Of a stretch of 30,735 nucleotides of DNA, positions 7,301 to 14,609 are shown in pieces. Made by a program: the position numbers and the translations under genes. Source of the DNA: a virus; the IMG/VR virus record IMGVR_UViG_3300048997_000068, positions 1 through 30,735 of that record, one strand, 5' to 3'. The notes under the pieces were generated by a model. That model saw only the letters and a list, made by a program, of their open reading frames with translations, was not told the DNA's origin and did not search any database. Positions within the stretch are counted from its first letter, which is position 1. Each line of letters starts with the position of its first letter.

Positions 7301-8692
7301 TTGGTGGTGATGCGCGACGTGCTTACCGCCATCAACGCCGGCATCCTGACGCAGGCGACCGACGCCACGCTGGTCGGCACCATCAAGGCCGCGATCGACG
7401 CCGGCAACGCCGCGCAGGTTGCGACCGCGCTCAGTACCTATTTCAACGCCATCGATACCAACACCAGCCAGTCGATCGATTTCAACGAAATGAAGTCCGC
7501 GCTCGGCGGCATGGTCAACGATGCGGCGCTGCGCGACATGTTCACGCGGCTGGATACCGACAATTCCGGCGCGATCGACCGCCTCGAACTGATCAAGGCG
7601 GCTTCGCAGGCGACCACGACGGCGGCGCAGAGTATCGATCACGCGACAAGCGTTGATATTATCAATGCGGTCAACGCGGGCAACGCCACGGCGGTGGCGA
7701 ATGCGCTCAGTAACTATTTCAACGCCATCGATACCAACACCAGCCAATCCATCGATTACAATGAATTGGTCACGGCGCTTACGCCGGTCGTGACAAACAC
7801 CAACGGAACAATAAACCAGGCGGCGACCACGGCGGCGCTGGCAACCATGGCGAACAATGTCGCGTTGCGCGACATGTTCACGCGGCTCGACACCGACGCG
7901 TCGGGATCGATCGACAAAATGGAGTTGATCCGCGCGCAGTCAGCGGCGACCAACACCAATACCGGAAACACCACAGGATATCTCGTAAACGGAATTGCGC
8001 CGCTTCTGGATGCGATCAGGGCGTTACAGAGCACGGCGAATACCCAACTTCAACTCCTGAACGCGGGTATCAATCCCGCGGCCAACGGGGTCATTATTTC
8101 ATTTATTACCGCCGGTGCCGGCACCAGCAACCCTACGCTGGGGCATGCTGCGTTCGGCGATCAGATGCTTACGACTTTGTACAAGATCTCCGTGAACACC
8201 TGGGCTATTGCAGGCAATACTCGCGGTTTGGCGGGTGGTGCGGCCCGCGACGGGACGTTCGCCTCTGGCGGCCTGGTCACCGGCCCCGGCACCGGAACGT
8301 CGGATTCCATCCGGGCCATGCTTTCGAACCGGGAATACGTGATACCGAATGCCCGGGTTGAGCAGTTCGGGGTTTCGTTTTTCGATCAATTGCGCGCCGG
8401 CATTCTGCCGCGGTCGATTGCGAACGACAATTTCTCGATCGCGAACGACCATTTCGTTCCGTATCCGGCCTGGGCGCCGGCCCACGCGGCTCACGGAGAC
8501 AACGCAGATGCTCGCGCGCTGCTGGCAGCGATTGCGCGGCTGGAGACCCGCCTGGCGGCAATCGAAGGCAACACCGATCGCACGGTGCGCGCTACCGTCG
8601 CCGGTGCCGAGCATGTTGGCGAGCGGGTCGATCGTGTCGCGGACGCTGCGCAGGATGCGGCGCGCGAACAAAAATTTGTATTGGCCGCGTAG
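4358..8692 (+). CDS. Tape measure protein with four EF-hand loops
   Basis: A 1444-residue protein, the longest gene here, translationally coupled to the chaperone. It is the ruler around which the tail tube assembles. The N-terminal 120 residues are helical and coiled-coil-like (IEKLRLNYQDGYRQQQKF). A hydrophobic Gly/Ala segment spans about residues 128-162. Long Ala/Gln/Lys-rich helices run to about residue 1000. Two similar units of about 80 residues follow (about 1000-1200), each with a pair of canonical 12-residue EF-hand loops: 1033-1044 DTNTSQSIDFNE, 1066-1077 DTDNSGAIDRLE, 1125-1136 DTNTSQSIDYNE and 1178-1189 DTDASGSIDKME. All have D1, S/N ligands, I8, D9 and E12. Near the C-terminus, GGLVTGPGTGTSDSIRAMLS followed by an N-x-E-Y-V-I element is the usual C-terminal motif of siphovirus tape measures. 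Calcium binding is inferred from the loops. Confidence 0.9.
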   Translation: MNIEQVVREVKIVGSVQGMDGVAKAYGDVTDGADRAAVVTDKATKAQISAANAIEKLRLNYQDGYRQQQKFTDAQAAYQRAEEQGLITKKAAAAELVNIQNKLGQTTNAQKAMGTVTSDLNNRVQASAGAFGVAGAALSALGPVGIGVAAVMGAVYLAINHMISEADRMGEGALAMRAFSETTGLSISQLKSLGKAGAEFGVGTDVIAASVDKFTINMEEARKSTGKLFDEVRMIDGGLATELAATKTTAQAWDVLAKARNAASDQSKNALSKAAFNKGGLETGLVLDVTAEAGGLEALVAKQQKLNGLTDDQIKKWGITKVQIEETQKRTANLMAATYTQEVLDRLLQAAQLEERVTRALIDSNAQRQKGRSYLDLFSAGVDTNPVTPREAANSNLAAGLSSGQKPDLSGYDAMAKKLWEVASAEKAVKDARKEAADAATGQSNLLKEQIGYLGSAATADEKRAQKLKELEAAYLTSKVSAETYNRAVAAVNLDTAIAKQSAYVSALGASAPIAELVKDKELQLQRQRQQDPRITQAIIDQQKALVASQQLGTFQIDAMTAAENVRIAALFKSNEAGIAYAIVQTKINEANALGKPLQDDEIEKLKRSADAFAAVKVKGDAYTELMNTARQSATSFTGDLISGLRDGKTGMEALSAAATNLSKTLTNSALTDLFKGNFLQAGVEGIAALVSGVLGNNTKGNQWYQQQLDGMNTRNAQYQQRIAAAGIDTNTRAGAIAAQDAQFTQERIAENKAGGQAMNALLQAELDERIALQKDWDAKDLASAQAALDAKAAVEKAAADRSLTFQNRLFAATNDFSSLEGQLAAFDRAAQQERITEAQNGNQAIVDLEAAQAAERFNVIKSYNDKIVADSEAAAKAVHDAQNSATKNILDYVNSLTAGSSSGLSPQGRFDASQSAYNAKLVLAQSGNVDAQGGITTDFENYRQAAQAMFGSTAAYQQIFSTGIQQLLNLPVVQATTDPVLVVMRDVLTAINAGILTQATDATLVGTIKAAIDAGNAAQVATALSTYFNAIDTNTSQSIDFNEMKSALGGMVNDAALRDMFTRLDTDNSGAIDRLELIKAASQATTTAAQSIDHATSVDIINAVNAGNATAVANALSNYFNAIDTNTSQSIDYNELVTALTPVVTNTNGTINQAATTAALATMANNVALRDMFTRLDTDASGSIDKMELIRAQSAATNTNTGNTTGYLVNGIAPLLDAIRALQSTANTQLQLLNAGINPAANGVIISFITAGAGTSNPTLGHAAFGDQMLTTLYKISVNTWAIAGNTRGLAGGAARDGTFASGGLVTGPGTGTSDSIRAMLSNREYVIPNARVEQFGVSFFDQLRAGILPRSIANDNFSIANDHFVPYPAWAPAHAAHGDNADARALLAAIARLETRLAAIEGNTDRTVRATVAGAEHVGERVDRVADAAQDAAREQKFVLAA
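7360..7950 (+). repeat. Tandem duplication encoding two EF-hand pairs
   Basis: Two in-frame copies lie at about 7360-7615 and 7640-7950. They share long nearly identical stretches, for example TATTTCAACGCCATCGATAC and GCGCGACATGTTCACGCGGC, each present in both copies. The second copy carries an insertion of about 20 codons between its two EF-hand loops. The encoded core is A-G-N-A, then N-Y-F-N-A-I-D-T-N-T-S-Q-S-I-D, a helix, then L-R-D-M-F-T-R-L-D-T-D. The nucleotide similarity suggests a fairly recent duplication. Confidence 0.8.
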
Positions 8693-10278
8693 TGTCGGTC
8701 TCGACCGCCGCCTATCTGCTCGAACTCGATGTCTGGAATGGCTCGGGCATCGAGACCTGGCGACTTGGCACGCATACCAAAACCACGGCGTCGGGGGATA
8801 CGCCGGCCAGCGCAATCTATCGCAGCAGGCTTGTTGACGCCGGGCAGATGGACCGGCAGCTGTCGCTGAAGGGCGGAGTGTTCGGCAGCCCGACCAACAG
8901 TCCGGTTACCTTCGAGGTCGGCAATGTCGACGGCTATTTCGATAGCTGGCTCAATCCGGACAACGCGGTTGCGCTGGACGGCCGCGCGTTCCGCTTCATG
9001 CAGCTCAATGCGCTGGACCTTCCGGTTGCCGGCGCCGCGCCGCTGATTTTAGGCACCGTGCGCGGCGTCGATGGATCGAATGCGCTCAAGAGTCTTAAAA
9101 TTCTGGCGTCCGATCGGCTGGCCGATCTCAATCAGCCGCTGTTGCGCGCGCGTTATGCCGGCACCACGCTGGCGGCGGGTCCTACGGCCGAGGGCGACGC
9201 CGATCTTGCCGATCAGATCAAGCCTTACATCGGCGGCAGCGCGTTTCATGTGCTGCCGAAGTTCGTCAACAAGTTCAATCTGCTCTACCAGGTGTCGGTG
9301 GCCCGCGTTGCGTCGATTGCGGTTTTCGACGGGGGCCTGCCGCTTACCTTGACCGGCGATTTCCCCGATATTGCCGCGCTGATCGGAGCGCCCTTGGTGG
9401 CCGGTCAGTATGCGACGTGCCTGGTGCTGGGCCTGTTTAGGCTGGGCATTGCGGCCAAGGCGGTTTCGGCCAGTGTCGTTGAAGGTGCCTCGGTATCGGA
9501 CCGCTCGGCCGCGCGCGTGGTGCAGCGGATGCTGGCGCTCTATGGGGTTGCCGGCAGCGATATCGATGCCGCCACATTCGATGCCTTTCATGCGTTCAAG
9601 CCCGCTGAAGTGGGCATCGCGGTTAGCGATGAGGCGACGGCGGCGGATACGGTTGCAAGGGTCACGGGTTCGGTATTGGGCGCCGTGCTGCCCACCGAAG
9701 CCGGCAAGTTCGCCGCGGTATGGTTGAGCGAGCCGGCAAGCTTGCCGGCCGGCGATACCTACTCGCTGCGCGATATCGGCACCGATTCCAGTTTTTCCTA
9801 TCTGCTCGGCGCCGACGACGGCAACGCCGGCATTCCGGCCTGGCGCGTGGTGTGCAATTGGGGGAAAATCTGGAACGTGTTTTCGGGCGGGGATATTTTG
9901 GGTGCCGTCGATGCCGCCACCCGCGCGCTGCTTACCACCCCTAGCGGCGTGCGGCAGGCCTCCGCCGAGGACGCCTCGGTCCGGACCGCCCATCCGCTGG
10001 CGGTTGAACTTACGGTCGACACGCTTCTGGTCAACCAGGCCGAAGCAGAGGCCGAGGCGGCGTTGCGGCTTAATCTGTTCAAGCGCAAGCGCGGCAAGAT
10101 CGTGATGCCGCTGCCATTCGACCTTGGCGGCATGCGCAGCGGCAAGCCGGCGATCGGCTCGATTGTCAAGGTCAAGGATCCGCTGCGGCCAATGCTGGCG
10201 GCGGGCCGCAACTATTTCGTGCTGGGCCGCAAGGATGATTTCACCAAGCGGCGGTCGTATTCGACCTTGTGGGGCTGA
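8692..10278 (+). CDS. Tail hub / baseplate-type tail protein
   Basis: A 528-residue protein starting at GTG 8692, which overlaps the last base of the tape measure stop. Its position directly after the tape measure is that of distal-tail and hub proteins. The N-terminal part (LELDVWNGSGIETWRLGTHT, then VTFEVGNVDGYFDSWL) reads as beta-rich. A middle region (about 160-330) has repeated beta segments. The C-terminal 100 residues contain a helix AEAEAALRLNLFKRKRGKI, then PLPFDLGGMRSGKPAIGSIV and FVLGRKDDFTKRRSYSTLWG. I do not recognise a named family, so the hub role is inferred from context. Confidence 0.55.
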   Translation: MSVSTAAYLLELDVWNGSGIETWRLGTHTKTTASGDTPASAIYRSRLVDAGQMDRQLSLKGGVFGSPTNSPVTFEVGNVDGYFDSWLNPDNAVALDGRAFRFMQLNALDLPVAGAAPLILGTVRGVDGSNALKSLKILASDRLADLNQPLLRARYAGTTLAAGPTAEGDADLADQIKPYIGGSAFHVLPKFVNKFNLLYQVSVARVASIAVFDGGLPLTLTGDFPDIAALIGAPLVAGQYATCLVLGLFRLGIAAKAVSASVVEGASVSDRSAARVVQRMLALYGVAGSDIDAATFDAFHAFKPAEVGIAVSDEATAADTVARVTGSVLGAVLPTEAGKFAAVWLSEPASLPAGDTYSLRDIGTDSSFSYLLGADDGNAGIPAWRVVCNWGKIWNVFSGGDILGAVDAATRALLTTPSGVRQASAEDASVRTAHPLAVELTVDTLLVNQAEAEAEAALRLNLFKRKRGKIVMPLPFDLGGMRSGKPAIGSIVKVKDPLRPMLAAGRNYFVLGRKDDFTKRRSYSTLWG

Positions 10279-10280
10279 GC

Positions 10281-10910
10281 GTGGCAGACTCGGATATTAC
10301 GATCAGCGGCGTGGAAAGCTTTCCGGCGCAGCAGCAGGTGTCCTTTAAATGGATACTGAGCGATCCGCACGAGGACGGCGGGTTGTTCTATCTGCAATGC
10401 GAGCAAGTCGAGGTATGGGCCGCATCCGACAATGATGCATCGCACGCCATCCACGTGGCCGATGGGTTGCGCGACGCGCTGGTGGCGGGTCTTAGTCGCG
10501 GCGAGACGCTGTATTTCTGGTTCCGGCCGCGTGACCGCTCGGGCAATTATGGCGCGCAATTTCCTGCGGACCCCTTCGACGGCATTGTTGCCACGGAAAT
10601 CAGCGGCGATGTTCTGATCGCGCAGGACGGTTACTGGAAACATCCAAGCGGCCTGATCGAACAATGGGGCCGCGCCGACCTCGCCGGCGGCGGGCCATCG
10701 ACGTCGATCGTATTTCCGCTGCCGTTTCCGAACCAGTGTTTCAACGTCACGGCAAACCCGCTGGCATCGCCAAGCTCGACCATCGTTCGCGCGGTCAATG
10801 TCGAGACCTTTGATACCGATACCGTGCTGCTTAGCGCCAACCTGATCGAGAATGGCGGCACGGTGGCGGCGCCGGCGATTACCGTGATGTGGCAGGCAAG
10901 GGGTTTTTAG
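10281..10910 (+). CDS. Tail protein with fibronectin-III-like part and gp53-like fibre C-terminal domain
   Basis: About 209 residues. GTG 10281 is chosen because a TGGGG stretch lies 7 nt upstream and it starts just after the previous stop. An in-frame GTG at 10269 would overlap that stop and has no ribosome site. Residues about 10-105 resemble a fibronectin-type-III domain of phage tail tips (VEVWAASDNDASHAIHVADG, then LYFWFRPRDRSGNYG). Residues about 115-209 resemble the gp53-like C-terminal tail-fibre domain: GYWKHPSGLIEQWGRAD, FPLPFPNQCFNVTANP and a terminal WQARGF. It probably links the hub to host recognition. A gene joining these two modules in so short a form is compact. Confidence 0.6.
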   Translation: MADSDITISGVESFPAQQQVSFKWILSDPHEDGGLFYLQCEQVEVWAASDNDASHAIHVADGLRDALVAGLSRGETLYFWFRPRDRSGNYGAQFPADPFDGIVATEISGDVLIAQDGYWKHPSGLIEQWGRADLAGGGPSTSIVFPLPFPNQCFNVTANPLASPSSTIVRAVNVETFDTDTVLLSANLIENGGTVAAPAITVMWQARGF

Positions 10911-10914
10911 TTCG

Positions 10915-11778
10915 ATGAACTATCCCGCCGTCATTCTTCATAGCGCCTATGCAGCGACGCTGAGCGGCGGGTCGTGGGCGTTGCCGCTGACCAATGCGCA
11001 GGACCCCGATATCGGGATTGTCGCCCGCTCGACCGATCCGCTGAACGCGTCGACGAAGTTTACCGCCGATTTGGGCTCGGCGCGGCAGGTCGGTGGGCTG
11101 GTGCTTGGTCCGGTCAATTTATCGCCGGCGTCGACCTATCGGTTCCGCGGCTACTCGGACGTTGCGCTGACGACGCTGGTTTACGATTCGACGGTGAAGG
11201 CCGTGTCGGGCTCGACGGTCGATTGGAGCAGCACCGCAAACTGGCTGGCATGGGAAAATCCGGATTTCTGGCTCGGCATTCCGGATGCAGATTCCTTCGC
11301 CGGGCTGCCGCTCTATCTGGCGGAAATTCCCGATGTCGATAAGACGGCGCGGTACTGGCTGGTCGAGATGTTCGATGCCGCCAACGGTGACGGCGCTGTG
11401 AGGTTTGGCCGGTTTATGATCTGCAAGGCCTATCGTCCCGCGTTTACTTTCGATGAGGGCAATAACGCGCTGACGCCCGATTTCGTCGGCGACGTCCAGG
11501 AGACCATGGGCGGCCTGTTCAATTATTGGGACCGGGCCACCCGCCGCAGCTGGCGGGCGACCTTCTCCAGCATCAGCGAAAGCGAGATGTTCGGCCCGGT
11601 GTTCGACATGGTGTTTTCCTCCCGGCTCAGCCGTCAGGTGTTCGTGGTCCCGGCGCCATTGGATACGGCCAATTTTCGCAAGCGCAGCTTCCTCGCAACC
11701 TTCAAGCAAGCCCCGGCGCTTGTGCAGCTGACCGCGCAGCGCGGTTCCACCGCTTATGATTTCCTTGAGGTTAGCTGA
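10915..11778 (+). CDS. Tail-associated protein of unknown function, discoidin-like N-terminus
   Basis: A 287-residue protein, ATG 10915, four bases after the preceding stop. The first half has the look of an F5/8-type C (discoidin) jelly-roll: LTNAQDPDIGIVARSTDPLN, then FTADLGSARQVGGLVLGP and YRFRGYSDVALTTLVYDS. Such domains often bind carbohydrate. The C-terminal half (FMICKAYRPAFTFDEGNNAL, RRSWRATFSSISESEMFGPV) resembles a conserved tail protein module I cannot name. It lies between two fibre-type genes, so an adhesion or tail-tip role is likely. The stop overlaps the next start as TGATG. Confidence 0.5.
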   Translation: MNYPAVILHSAYAATLSGGSWALPLTNAQDPDIGIVARSTDPLNASTKFTADLGSARQVGGLVLGPVNLSPASTYRFRGYSDVALTTLVYDSTVKAVSGSTVDWSSTANWLAWENPDFWLGIPDADSFAGLPLYLAEIPDVDKTARYWLVEMFDAANGDGAVRFGRFMICKAYRPAFTFDEGNNALTPDFVGDVQETMGGLFNYWDRATRRSWRATFSSISESEMFGPVFDMVFSSRLSRQVFVVPAPLDTANFRKRSFLATFKQAPALVQLTAQRGSTAYDFLEVS

Positions 11779-13706
11779 TGTCAGCACTCACTCGATTGGC
11801 CTCGTTCTACAATGGCTCGGCCTATAACTCCGGCACTAACCCCGGCGGGTTTTTGCAGGGTGGGCATGTGGTCAATTTCATTCCTGCGCTGCAGGACGTG
11901 GCGAGCGTTGCCGGCGATGTGGCGACCAACGCGACCGCGGCCGCCGCATCAGCCTCCGCGGCGTCCGCGAGCGCGACCAGTGCTGCGGCATCCGCAGCCG
12001 CGCTGTCTGGCACGTCCGCGACATCGGTTGCGATTGGCAGCGGCAGCAAGAGTTTCACCACGCAATTGGGCAAGGCGTTTGGCGCCGGCGTCTGGCTGAA
12101 TATCCGATCGGCGGCGAACCCGTCGCTGAATTACATGATTGGCCAGGTCGCGAGCTATTCCGCCGGGCTTGCGGTGGTCAGCGTGCCCGCTACCGGTTTC
12201 GGCGGGTCCGGTACCTACAATGACTGGGTAATCGACGTTTCGGGCTCGGTTGGCGTGCAGGGCGTCCCGGGCAACACCGGCGCGCAGGGTGCCTCGCCGG
12301 CGATCCAGTGGAATTTTTCGACCGGTACCTCCGACAGCGATCCCGGCAATGGCCTGTTCCGCTTCGATAGCGCCACCACGTCGGCAATTGCGTTCATCTA
12401 TTTCGACAATCTCAACAAGGATTCGGTCGACGTCACCGCCTGGCTCGATGCGCTGGACGATTCCACCAATCCTACCGATCGCGGCCGGCTGTTCATCATG
12501 CAGCCGGATACGCCGCAAAAATTCGTGACGTTCAAGGTGACCGGCGCGGTGATCGATGGCTCCGGCTATCGCAAGGTGCCGGTTACGTATATCGCCTCCA
12601 GTGCGCCAGCGGCGGTGCCCTTCACCAATGCGGCGGCAATCGCTGTCGATTTCTCGCCGACCAGCAACAAGGGCGCGGATGGCGCCGGCTCCGGCGACGT
12701 GATCGGGCCGTCCGGCGCGACCGATGGCGCGATCGCGCTGTTCAACACCACGACCGGAAAACTGATCAAGAATTCCGGGGTTGGCATCGGTACGTCCGGC
12801 GCCAATGTCGGCCGGCTCGACGGCAATAATACCTATTCCGGGACGTCGGCGTTTTCCGGACCGCTCGGCTGGTCCAGCACGGCGATCGGCACCGTTGCCA
12901 ATGCCAACGCGCTCACGGTCGGGCCGAACGGGTCAACCAATCCGACGCTCAAGGTCGACACCTCGACCGCATTGGCGGTCACCGGTCTGTCGATCAAGTC
13001 CGCGGCGCTGGCCGCGGGCCTGGCGCTTGCGGTGCTGTCGTCCGGCACCAACGAAAACCTGACGCTGGACGCCAAGGGCGCCGGCACCATTACGCTGGGC
13101 GGGACGTCGACCGGCGCCATTTCGATTGCGCGCGCGCTCATCTATGGCGGGGTGACGCTCTCGAACGCGGTCACCGGCACTGGCAATATGGTGCTGTCGG
13201 CGTCGCCGACGTTCACGGGCACACTCGGCGCCGCGGTAATCGCGGCGACTGGCGCCCTCTCAACGAGCGACACGACTGCCTCTACCTCGACGACAACCGG
13301 CTCGGGCAAGTTTGCTGGCGGCCTAGGAGTCGCAGGTCAGGTATCCTGCCGTAACATTTATACCGACATCCTTTCGACTGCGGGTCCGCACTTTGCCAAC
13401 AATGCGGCAAACTACACCGCGACGGTCGCCGCGAGTTCAAACGTCGCGATTTTGCCGGCGTCTCCCGCCAGCAGTTACTTCCTAATCTTCGTTGCGGAAG
13501 CATCCAACAGCGGAAACACGGCGCTGTATATGTGCGCGGCGCCGGGCGCCGCCGTGGTACTGGTCGGGTCAACCGGAAATTGGGTGCCGACAACCACCAG
13601 CCCGGCCGCCGGTAAATTTACCATCGCGCATAACGGCACGGCGTTCGCCATCTATAACGGGTCGGGCGTCTCGTATTCATTCAAGACTCTCGTTCTGGCA
13701 ATGTAA
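11778..13706 (+). CDS. Tail fibre protein
   Basis: A 642-residue fibre. After a short N-terminal anchor (FYNGSAYNSGTNPGGFLQGG) comes an Ala/Ser low-complexity helix (residues about 50-80). A short collagen-like stretch follows (GVQGVPGNTGAQGASP, about 158-173). A Gly/Ser/Thr/Ala-rich beta-repetitive shaft then covers most of the protein, with repeats such as LDAKGAGTITLGG and VTGTGNMVLSASPTFTGTL. These are typical of prophage trimeric fibres. The C-terminus is a globular beta domain. It is the last large structural gene and probably carries host-range determinants. No chaperone-type intramolecular peptidase domain is visible. Confidence 0.75.
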   Translation: MSALTRLASFYNGSAYNSGTNPGGFLQGGHVVNFIPALQDVASVAGDVATNATAAAASASAASASATSAAASAAALSGTSATSVAIGSGSKSFTTQLGKAFGAGVWLNIRSAANPSLNYMIGQVASYSAGLAVVSVPATGFGGSGTYNDWVIDVSGSVGVQGVPGNTGAQGASPAIQWNFSTGTSDSDPGNGLFRFDSATTSAIAFIYFDNLNKDSVDVTAWLDALDDSTNPTDRGRLFIMQPDTPQKFVTFKVTGAVIDGSGYRKVPVTYIASSAPAAVPFTNAAAIAVDFSPTSNKGADGAGSGDVIGPSGATDGAIALFNTTTGKLIKNSGVGIGTSGANVGRLDGNNTYSGTSAFSGPLGWSSTAIGTVANANALTVGPNGSTNPTLKVDTSTALAVTGLSIKSAALAAGLALAVLSSGTNENLTLDAKGAGTITLGGTSTGAISIARALIYGGVTLSNAVTGTGNMVLSASPTFTGTLGAAVIAATGALSTSDTTASTSTTTGSGKFAGGLGVAGQVSCRNIYTDILSTAGPHFANNAANYTATVAASSNVAILPASPASSYFLIFVAEASNSGNTALYMCAAPGAAVVLVGSTGNWVPTTTSPAAGKFTIAHNGTAFAIYNGSGVSYSFKTLVLAM

Positions 13707-13719
13707 GGAAAACAGAGAT

Positions 13720-14058
13720 ATGGCAATCGACCAAGGAACCGAAACGCTCGCGGTATCGAGGCAAGAGCGCACATGGAGAATCAACATCGAGACGCCGAAG
13801 GGCGGGGACCCTGTCGTGACCGTGCATCGCGAGATCGCCCGCACCGGCTTGAACGGCGAGATCATTTCGCGCGAGAGCGCCGGCACTGTTGAGCGCAGCC
13901 TCTCGGCGATCGCGGGGCAGACCTACAGGGTGGGCAACGCGACCTACAGGACCGACGAGATCGCCGGCGTCATCGCCGCGATCGCCGATACCTGGCGCAA
14001 GGAAGATCTCGCCGCTGCAGCCGCCGCTGCGGCCGCCGCAGCGGCGGCAAGCGACTAA
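13720..14058 (+). CDS. Small phage protein with poly-alanine C-terminus, function unknown
   Basis: A 112-residue protein. ATG 13720 is preceded by TAAGGAAAAC. It lies 13 bases after the fibre gene and before the lysis genes. Residues 1-95 look like a small beta/alpha domain (RTWRINIETPKGGDPVVTVH, then IAGQTYRVGNATYRTDEIAG and VIAAIADTWRKED). It ends in about 14 alanines and SD. The alanine tract is coded by GCC/GCT/GCG runs that form a strong hairpin. It could be a fibre accessory protein, but there is nothing diagnostic. Confidence 0.6.
   Translation: MAIDQGTETLAVSRQERTWRINIETPKGGDPVVTVHREIARTGLNGEIISRESAGTVERSLSAIAGQTYRVGNATYRTDEIAGVIAAIADTWRKEDLAAAAAAAAAAAAASD
14020..14048 (+). other. Strong hairpin in poly-alanine codons
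   Basis: GCCGCCGCTGCGG at 14020-14032 pairs perfectly with 14036-14048 across a CCG triloop: 13 bp, almost all G-C. It sits 7 nt before the stop codon of the small gene. No T-tract follows. It may be a by-product of alanine codon choice or may slow transcription or decay. Confidence 0.4.
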
Positions 14059-14081
14059 AGCCCGCCGCCGCGTTCCCTGAA

Positions 14082-14149
14082 AAACCGCCAACCGCAGGAA
14101 ACACCACGATGCCGCCCCGTGTTAAACCGCCAACCGCAGAAAACACCAT
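14082..14149 (+). repeat. Direct repeat duplicating a translation-start leader
   Basis: Two 26-nt copies (14082-14107 and 14124-14149) differ at two positions and are 42 nt apart. Each reads AAACCGCCAACCGCAG, then G or A, then AAACACCA, and each leads into an ATG (14109 and 14148). The first copy keeps AGGA, a good ribosome site. The second has AGAA. The period of 42 nt keeps the two starts in the same frame. Confidence 0.7.
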
Positions 14150-14543
14150 GAGGATCAAAACCGGCGATGCCCACAACCTGTATGCCGCCGTCAAGGCGCT
14201 CGGCAGCGATGCGAGCCTTAAACTCAAGGACGAGGTTCTGCTCGCCGCCATCATCAACGAAAACATCCTGCTGCCGATCGCGCAGGGTTACGAGCGCACC
14301 CGGCAGAAGGCCTTTCTCCAGATGAGGCAAGCCGGCAGCAACGAGGCCGGGATTTTCTACAAGGATGCCGCGGCTTTCGACGCCGAGTTTTCGCTGCGCG
14401 ATCTGGAGCTGCGCGACGTCGAGATCGAAATGCCGGCGCAGCTCAAGACAATCAAGTTCGACGACCTGAAGCCCGTCAAAGGCGAGCACTTCATTCCGAA
14501 CAGGATCTGGCTCAAGCCGATCATTGAGGACTGGCCGCAGTAA
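14109..14543 (+). CDS. Hypothetical phage protein
   Basis: A 144-residue protein from ATG 14109, which has AGGAA 8 nt upstream. An alternative in-frame ATG at 14148 gives MRIKTGDAHNLYAAVKALG and would look like a natural N-terminus, since the first 13 residues are encoded by the duplicated leader. The rest is helical then mixed (LKDEVLLAAIINENILLPIA, ERTRQKAFLQMRQAGSNEAG, FSLRDLELRDVEIEMPAQLK). It is found between fibre and endolysin genes. I do not recognise it. Confidence 0.6.
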   Translation: MPPRVKPPTAENTMRIKTGDAHNLYAAVKALGSDASLKLKDEVLLAAIINENILLPIAQGYERTRQKAFLQMRQAGSNEAGIFYKDAAAFDAEFSLRDLELRDVEIEMPAQLKTIKFDDLKPVKGEHFIPNRIWLKPIIEDWPQ

Positions 14544-14548
14544 GGCTA

Positions 14549-14580
14549 CGCGCGGGTCGCCATAGGGCCCGCGCGCTTTC
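14549..14580 (+). terminator. Weak terminator-like hairpin before the endolysin gene
   Basis: CGCGCGGG (14549-14556) pairs with CCCGCGCG (14568-14575) around an 11-nt loop and is followed by CTTTCTCC. The U-tract is poor, so read-through is expected. It could reduce lysis gene expression relative to structural genes. Confidence 0.35.
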
Positions 14581-14609
14581 TCCACACCACACCTACCTAG
14601 GACACTCCC

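Noticed and set aside
6353-7747. A 464-codon minus-strand open frame within the tape measure gene
   Set aside because: Composition is typical of antisense to Ala/Gln/Asp-rich coding, with no ribosome site or domain. The tape measure frame is certain.
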